Source of the DNA: Bacteroidales bacterium UBA5206
GTDB lineage: Bacteria > Bacteroidota > Bacteroidia > Bacteroidales > Tenuifilaceae
DNA: 9,612 nucleotides
Assembly (NCBI GenBank): GCA_002412705.1
Contig: DHVO01000222.1
Span: 1-9,612, forward strand
Reading direction: 5' to 3'
Shown in pieces: positions 6,527-9,612 of the stretch. Both the position numbers and the translations under genes were made by a program. The stretch's first letter is position 1, and every line of letters begins with the position of its first letter. The notes under the pieces are model-generated. The model searched no databases. It saw nothing but the letters and a program-made list of their open reading frames with translations, and was not told the DNA's origin.

Positions 6527-8252
6527 CCCCAAATCCTCCGTTAAACGATTCTAGTATTGAGTTGAGCATTGTTTCGGTTCGCGAGGCATTCTCGCCAAGC
6601 AGATAGGCTATTTTCTGAACCGTTTCAAGATTTTCCTTGATGATAAAACGGGTTCGTCTAACCACCTCGTCGCTCCGCACCTCGGGGATATACAGATCGC
6701 GCACTATAGCGCAAACTATTTTATGCTGCTGCACAGAGAACACCGAAACTTTAAGCAGATGACCGTTGAGCTTCACATCCCTATCAATTATATCCTTCCC
6801 TGTTCTAAGCACAAGGGAGAAAAACTTATGGAACGGAACAAGCTTGGTAACATCGGCGCCCCCCATTCCGGGGTTAACATCAAAAATTAGCTGGGCATCG
6901 GAGCCTAACATACGAGCAAAGTTCTGGTTGCCTTCTAGTACCCTAAGGTTTTCGTCAACAAGAAGCACTCCGCTTGGAATACGCTGGAGAAGCACCGTTG
7001 CCTTATCGTGTGCAACCCTGCGCATGTAGGATACGCACATGTTACGCTCGGCTTTACCTTCGAGCATTGCAATGGCAAAATCGTTACAGCTCTCATACCC
7101 ACAGCCTCCACAGTTTAGCTCATCCTTAACGGAGAGCTTACCTACAGCCTTTAGGGCTTCGGCTATATCCTGACTACTATGAACCGTCCTGCCGTTGGCT
7201 GGCAAGGAAACAGGATCCATGCCAATAGGCACTGTGCTAATTAGCTCGTTTCCTGGGCCTACGGTTTTCATCTTAACCAATGTGCTTTTAGCTACAACTC
7301 CGCGGCGCACAGCAATGGATTTTTTATGACTAACACCAGGGCCATTAATACAGCCTCCAGCGCAAGCCAACAGCTCAAGAAACAGGGTGCTAGAGGAATC
7401 CCACTCCTCAATTCCCGTAAGAGTTTGGCGCACGGCATCCATCCCCGAGAAGGACATAAAATGAATATCGGTACCACTCATGCCTCTTCTAATTCCCTCT
7501 ATCATTCCCCCTTCTACTGGGTAAATGGCACCAGATACGGCCTCTACGGGTTCAAAATACGACTCCTCATTTACGGCGGTTGGTACCAGTTCAATCCACT
7601 CATCGTCTAGCCAAGAGCGAAGCTCATCAAAGGTTAAAGCGGCATCAATTATCTGCTTATTGGAGTCGGATTCGCGTTTCTTTGCAATGCATGGCCCCAC
7701 AAATACCACATGGGTATTGACACCATAGTAATCCTTTAGGTACTGAGCATGCGCCTGTGCTGGCGATAGCACTGGCGAAATAAGATTATAGTACTGAGGG
7801 TAATGCTTTCGTACAAGATCAACAATGGCAGGACAAGCCGATGAGATGGTTACCCCTCCCTTGCTTTGTAGCAATGTGCTCCTGATGTTCCTATTAACCA
7901 TCTCTGCTCCAAGAGCCGTTTCCGACACTGCAAAAACCCCTAAGCGCTTAATGGCTGCTATTAGTGTAGATGGCGCCACCCCTTCGAATTCGCTTACCCA
8001 CGATGGAGCCAAGGATACAACTACCCTTTTCCCATTCCTGATAAGCATTTTAACAACCTCCAAATCGCTTCTAACCTTTTTTGCCTTTACAGGGCAAACC
8101 TCCACGCACTTGCCGCAAGCAATGCAAACCTCGTCTATTACCGATGCGCAGTCGTTAGAGATGCGAATGGCCTTTACAGGACAGTGCCTTATGCACTTGT
8201 AGCAGTCCTGACAGTTGTTCTGTTCTGTGTATATGGGTTGATTAACGTTCAT
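6501..8252 (-). CDS. hydS: Sensory [FeFe] hydrogenase (group C-type) with 4Fe-4S and PAS domains
   Basis: This is a 583-residue cytoplasmic protein from ATG 8252; a TTG 12 bases upstream is the only extension and is disfavoured. It has two [4Fe-4S] ferredoxin motifs (C14/17/20/24 and C43/46/49/53), then an H-cluster domain with L1 SSACP (C140), L2 GPCIAKK (C188) and L3 LACAGGC (C297, C301). In L1 the usual second cysteine, which relays protons, is alanine (A139). This is the mark of sensory hydrogenases such as Thermotoga HydS, which turn over slowly. A C-x2-C-x4-C-x16-C iron-sulfur domain (C381, C384, C389, C406), a PAS domain (about 415-520) and a helical tail (about 528-570) follow. No kinase or cyclase domain is fused. 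It overlaps the small [2Fe-2S] gene upstream by 11 bases and the phosphatase downstream by 26. It probably senses H2 or redox state and controls the phosphatase. Confidence 0.93.
   Translation of the reverse strand: MNVNQPIYTEQNNCQDCYKCIRHCPVKAIRISNDCASVIDEVCIACGKCVEVCPVKAKKVRSDLEVVKMLIRNGKRVVVSLAPSWVSEFEGVAPSTLIAAIKRLGVFAVSETALGAEMVNRNIRSTLLQSKGGVTISSACPAIVDLVRKHYPQYYNLISPVLSPAQAHAQYLKDYYGVNTHVVFVGPCIAKKRESDSNKQIIDAALTFDELRSWLDDEWIELVPTAVNEESYFEPVEAVSGAIYPVEGGMIEGIRRGMSGTDIHFMSFSGMDAVRQTLTGIEEWDSSSTLFLELLACAGGCINGPGVSHKKSIAVRRGVVAKSTLVKMKTVGPGNELISTVPIGMDPVSLPANGRTVHSSQDIAEALKAVGKLSVKDELNCGGCGYESCNDFAIAMLEGKAERNMCVSYMRRVAHDKATVLLQRIPSGVLLVDENLRVLEGNQNFARMLGSDAQLIFDVNPGMGGADVTKLVPFHKFFSLVLRTGKDIIDRDVKLNGHLLKVSVFSVQQHKIVCAIVRDLYIPEVRSDEVVRRTRFIIKENLETVQKIAYLLGENASRTETMLNSILESFNGGFGDEDESISC
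6535..6539 (-). promoter_or_regulatory. Shine-Dalgarno for the phosphatase, inside the sensor hydrogenase gene
   Basis: GGAGG on the minus strand lies eight bases before ATG 6526 and within the last codons of the sensor hydrogenase. It supports the ATG over the TTG at 6532 and fits translational coupling of sensor and phosphatase. Confidence 0.6.
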
Positions 8253-8508
8253 GGCATTCGGCAAATGACTGTTCTATGATTCCAATGGCACCCGCAGGAG
8301 TAACGGCCTCGTACTGCTTTCCGTTAATCCAAATAACAGGCCCCTTATTGCACGAACCAGAACATAGCTGTCCCTTGAACATCACCCTATCCTCAAGCTT
8401 GTTCTCCTTAAGGTAAGCCTTAAGTGCCTCAAGCGTCTCTCTGTTTCCCCTGGAAAAGCAAGAGCTCCCCAAGCAGATTACCAGTTCAATTTTGCCACTT
8501 GTTTTCAT
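8242..8508 (-). CDS. Thioredoxin-like [2Fe-2S] ferredoxin paired with the sensor hydrogenase
   Basis: This is an 88-residue protein from ATG 8508 (MKTSGKIELVICLG). An ATG 39 bases upstream, directly abutting the rex stop, is in frame, but its extra residues (MVLKQNTQHTQRI) come from a CA-rich low-complexity stretch and look like leader. Ligand cysteines C12-x4-C17 and C49-x3-C53 (CLGSSC and CSGSC) match the [2Fe-2S] thioredoxin-fold ferredoxin domain of NuoE/HoxE. It is similar in design to the small protein at 5072-5332 but differs from it in sequence, so the two are paralogues, each lying ahead of a hydrogenase (the second directly, this one with an 11-base overlap). The probable role is electron transfer into the sensor hydrogenase's Fe-S chain. 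No flavoprotein partner is present. Confidence 0.87.
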   Translation of the reverse strand: MKTSGKIELVICLGSSCFSRGNRETLEALKAYLKENKLEDRVMFKGQLCSGSCNKGPVIWINGKQYEAVTPAGAIGIIEQSFAECHER

Positions 8509-8547
8509 GATACGTTGTGTGTGTTGTGTGTTTTGTTTCAAGACCAT

Positions 8548-9225
8548 TTAGCTTAGTGCAGGGCTTATGGTCTGGTATTGACTAACCAAATCGGCATATG
8601 CTTCTGCAAGGTCGTCGGTTAGTAACGATTGCTTGTAAGCTATTCCGTCTGGTGCGTAGAATGGTTTAACCGAAAAGTTCCATATTATTCTTATACCCGC
8701 ATCAATCATGGATTGAGCAACTGCCTCTACCTGCTCCGATGGGGTTGCTATAATTCCCATAACTAGATGCATGCGTTGTACCATGGAGCTAAACCTATCC
8801 ATCTCTATCACCTTTACTCCCCATAGCTCGTTATCAATAAGGGTTGGCTTAACATCAAATGCAGCAACCAGCTTTATTCCGCAGCTAAGAAACGACTGGT
8901 TAGTTATTATGGCATTTGCTAAACGGCCACAGCCAACAATGCAAGCTTCATCAACCCTAAAGAATCCTAGCACCTCCTCCAGATGATGTATCAACGGGTT
9001 AACATCAAAAATTGCCCTAACACCATCGCCCGCACTGGCCTGCTGCAAATCGGAGAAAACAACTGATGTATCAACGCCCTGCTGTTCGGCTATTGACTCA
9101 ATGGAGACCATTGTTTTTCCCTTTAAAGAGAATATACGCAAGCCAATAAGGTACCTACGTAATCGTTGCAGCGCGTCGGCATCGAACGTTGCTACATCAG
9201 CCAATCTCATTGTTTTCTCTTCCAT
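8548..9225 (-). CDS. rex: Rex-like NAD(H)-binding transcriptional regulator, divergent DNA-binding domain
   Basis: This is a 225-residue protein from ATG 9225; an in-frame ATG at 9210 would remove five residues and cannot be excluded. The layout is Rex: an N-terminal winged helix (about 15-85) and a Rossmann domain with GCGRLA (98-103), the acidic end of the second strand in AAFDV (D124), and TPSEQVEAVAQSMIDAGI...WNF (161-184), which aligns by memory with the Rex NAD-binding core. The third position of GxGxxG is Ala103. Classical Rex proteins have a recognition helix reading roughly QVRKDLS followed by a GxxGxGY wing; here that stretch reads VVFSDLQQASAGDGVRAI, so target specificity is probably unusual. 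It is the first gene of the operon and would link hydrogenase expression to NADH/NAD+, possibly by autoregulation. The stop is 39 bases before the next start. Confidence 0.85.
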   Translation of the reverse strand: MEEKTMRLADVATFDADALQRLRRYLIGLRIFSLKGKTMVSIESIAEQQGVDTSVVFSDLQQASAGDGVRAIFDVNPLIHHLEEVLGFFRVDEACIVGCGRLANAIITNQSFLSCGIKLVAAFDVKPTLIDNELWGVKVIEMDRFSSMVQRMHLVMGIIATPSEQVEAVAQSMIDAGIRIIWNFSVKPFYAPDGIAYKQSLLTDDLAEAYADLVSQYQTISPALS

Positions 9226-9322
9226 GGTTGTTGTTTTTCTTTAACCAGCTTGGAATACCAGTGTGCACTGCGCTATGAAACCCAAAACCAACCCAAAACA
9301 GCAACAGCAGCACACTGGACAC
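9197..9322 (-). CDS. Possible small single-span membrane protein overlapping rex
   Basis: A minus-strand frame is open from 9373 to the TGA at 9199-9197. It encodes RPIVWVSSVLLLLFWVGFGF followed by a polar, basic end (SWLKKNNNHGRENNEIG), which looks like one membrane helix with a cytosolic tail. The frame contains no ATG; the start given here is GTG 9322 (41 residues). The reading looks protein-like further upstream (TEYGLRP), where only an ATT could start. It overlaps the first 29 bases of rex. It could be a real small gene with an unusual start, a 5'-damaged gene, or a chance product of a GT-rich leader. I recognise no family. Confidence 0.3.
   Translation of the reverse strand: MSSVLLLLFWVGFGFHSAVHTGIPSWLKKNNNHGRENNEIG
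9258..9318. repeat. Inverted repeat in the rex leader
   Basis: CCAGTGTGC (9258-9266) and GCACACTGG (9310-9318) are perfect reverse complements separated by 43 bases. In a leader transcript they could form a stem just upstream of the rex start. They lie inside the possible small membrane-protein frame, so chance is not excluded. Confidence 0.4.
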
Positions 9323-9395
9323 CCAAACTATTGGCCTAAGGCCATATTCGGTAATAATTCCATCAATTTTTAATTAGGATTCACCCTCTTCTGGT

Positions 9396-9425
9396 GAAGG
9401 GTAGCCAGAGCAGAGGCTACCCTTC
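9396..9425. repeat. 11-bp perfect hairpin upstream of the operon
   Basis: GAAGGGTAGCC (9396-9406) pairs with GGCTACCCTTC (9415-9425) around an 8-base loop. Neither strand shows a T-run after it, so it is not a standard terminator. A competing 6-bp stem (TTCACC 9380-9385 with GGTGAA 9393-9398) overlaps its left arm. It could be a leader structure, a remnant terminator of a gene to the right, or an operator. Confidence 0.65.
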
Positions 9426-9457
9426 GAGAGAAAAGCACGACTATAACCTTAATATGC

Positions 9458-9478
9458 ATACCCTTATGCAAAGGGTAT
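9458..9478. repeat. Interrupted palindrome, candidate operator
   Basis: ATACCCTT (9458-9465) and AAGGGTAT (9471-9478) are perfect 8-base inverted arms around ATGCA. The core word TACCCTT is the same as in the hairpin at 9396-9425. The symmetry and length suit a dimeric regulator binding upstream of the operon promoter, but no regulator can be assigned. Confidence 0.5.
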
Positions 9479-9612
9479 TACTATTATTGCAAAGTCTGCC
9501 ATGCGCTTTACTAATCCTAAACCTACATTACAACCGCATCGCTCAACCTCTTGTTAGCCAATTAACGGTATGCCACTCTATTTTCAACCTACGTGCCAAC
9601 AATCGTATATTG

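Larger units (their letters stand above)
9226..9612. other. Leader/intergenic region upstream of the hydrogenase operon
   Basis: This stretch of 387 bases lies upstream of rex. It holds the possible small membrane-protein frame, an inverted repeat at 9258-9318, a short palindrome TGGCCTAAGGCCA (9332-9344), a strong hairpin (9396-9425) and an interrupted palindrome (9458-9478). I find no clean TAnnTTTG promoter and no Rex-like TTGTGA or TTGTTAA palindrome. The far right end (9479-9612) has only very short open frames, and I see nothing definite in it. Confidence 0.6.

Noticed and set aside
8253..8264. TTG start extending the sensor hydrogenase by four residues
   Set aside because: An ATG at 8252 leads directly into the ferredoxin motif and needs less overlap with the preceding gene; the TTG has no supporting ribosome binding site.
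9228..9247. Possible Rex-type operator (TGGTTAA ... AAAACAA on the minus strand)
   Set aside because: The half-sites are imperfect and the spacing is one base short of TTGTTAA-N4-TTAACAA; A-rich leaders before start codons are usual in Bacteroidota.
9275..9373. 32-codon plus-strand frame starting MKPKTNPKQQQQ
   Set aside because: Its low-complexity Lys/Gln/Pro content is the antisense of the GT-rich leader; there is no ribosome binding site and no family resemblance.
9479..9612. 22-codon open end on the minus strand at the right edge (ending WHTVNWLTRG)
   Set aside because: Too short to separate from chance, and no recognisable protein feature.

Overview
The window looks like a piece of a chromosome from an anaerobic Bacteroidota (probably Bacteroidales). 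The evidence is a secreted protein with VGIGTT-type repeats and a LGEM coiled-coil tail, a SusB-like GH97 glycosidase lipoprotein, AT-rich spacers with TAnnTTTG promoter-like words, and an [FeFe] hydrogenase cluster of a kind found in fermentative anaerobes. All genes I can support lie on the minus strand, so the window reads right to left. This assignment comes from protein character only; no search was run.

Right to left: 9612-9226 is a leader with several inverted repeats and a possible small membrane-protein frame. From 9225 to 3610 runs a tight six-gene hydrogenase operon: a Rex-like NAD(H)-binding regulator, a thioredoxin-like [2Fe-2S] protein, a sensory (group C-type) [FeFe] hydrogenase with a C-terminal [4Fe-4S] domain and PAS domain, a SpoIIE/PP2C-type phosphatase, a second thioredoxin-like [2Fe-2S] protein, and a group B-type [FeFe] hydrogenase. 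Genes overlap or are separated by at most 39 bases, and a strong intrinsic terminator closes the operon at 3534-3578.

Next comes a monocistronic GH97 glycoside hydrolase lipoprotein (3397-1319) with its own terminator (1261-1302). A 449-base AT-rich spacer follows, with promoter-like words and a perfect 18-bp palindrome. It leads into a secreted coiled-coil protein (869-150) and, four bases later, the first 48 codons of another exported protein that runs off the left edge.

My reading of the operon is a hydrogen/redox signalling module linked to an enzyme. The sensor hydrogenase lacks the proton-relay cysteine and carries Fe-S and PAS domains but no output enzyme, so the phosphatase encoded 26 bases into its 3' end is the likely output. 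The Rex-like protein would report NADH/NAD+. The group B hydrogenase would be the catalytic or second redox partner, and the two small [2Fe-2S] proteins the electron links. No NuoF-like flavoprotein, HydEFG maturase, kinase, STAS protein or anti-sigma factor is present, so the target of the phosphatase and the maturation genes must lie elsewhere.
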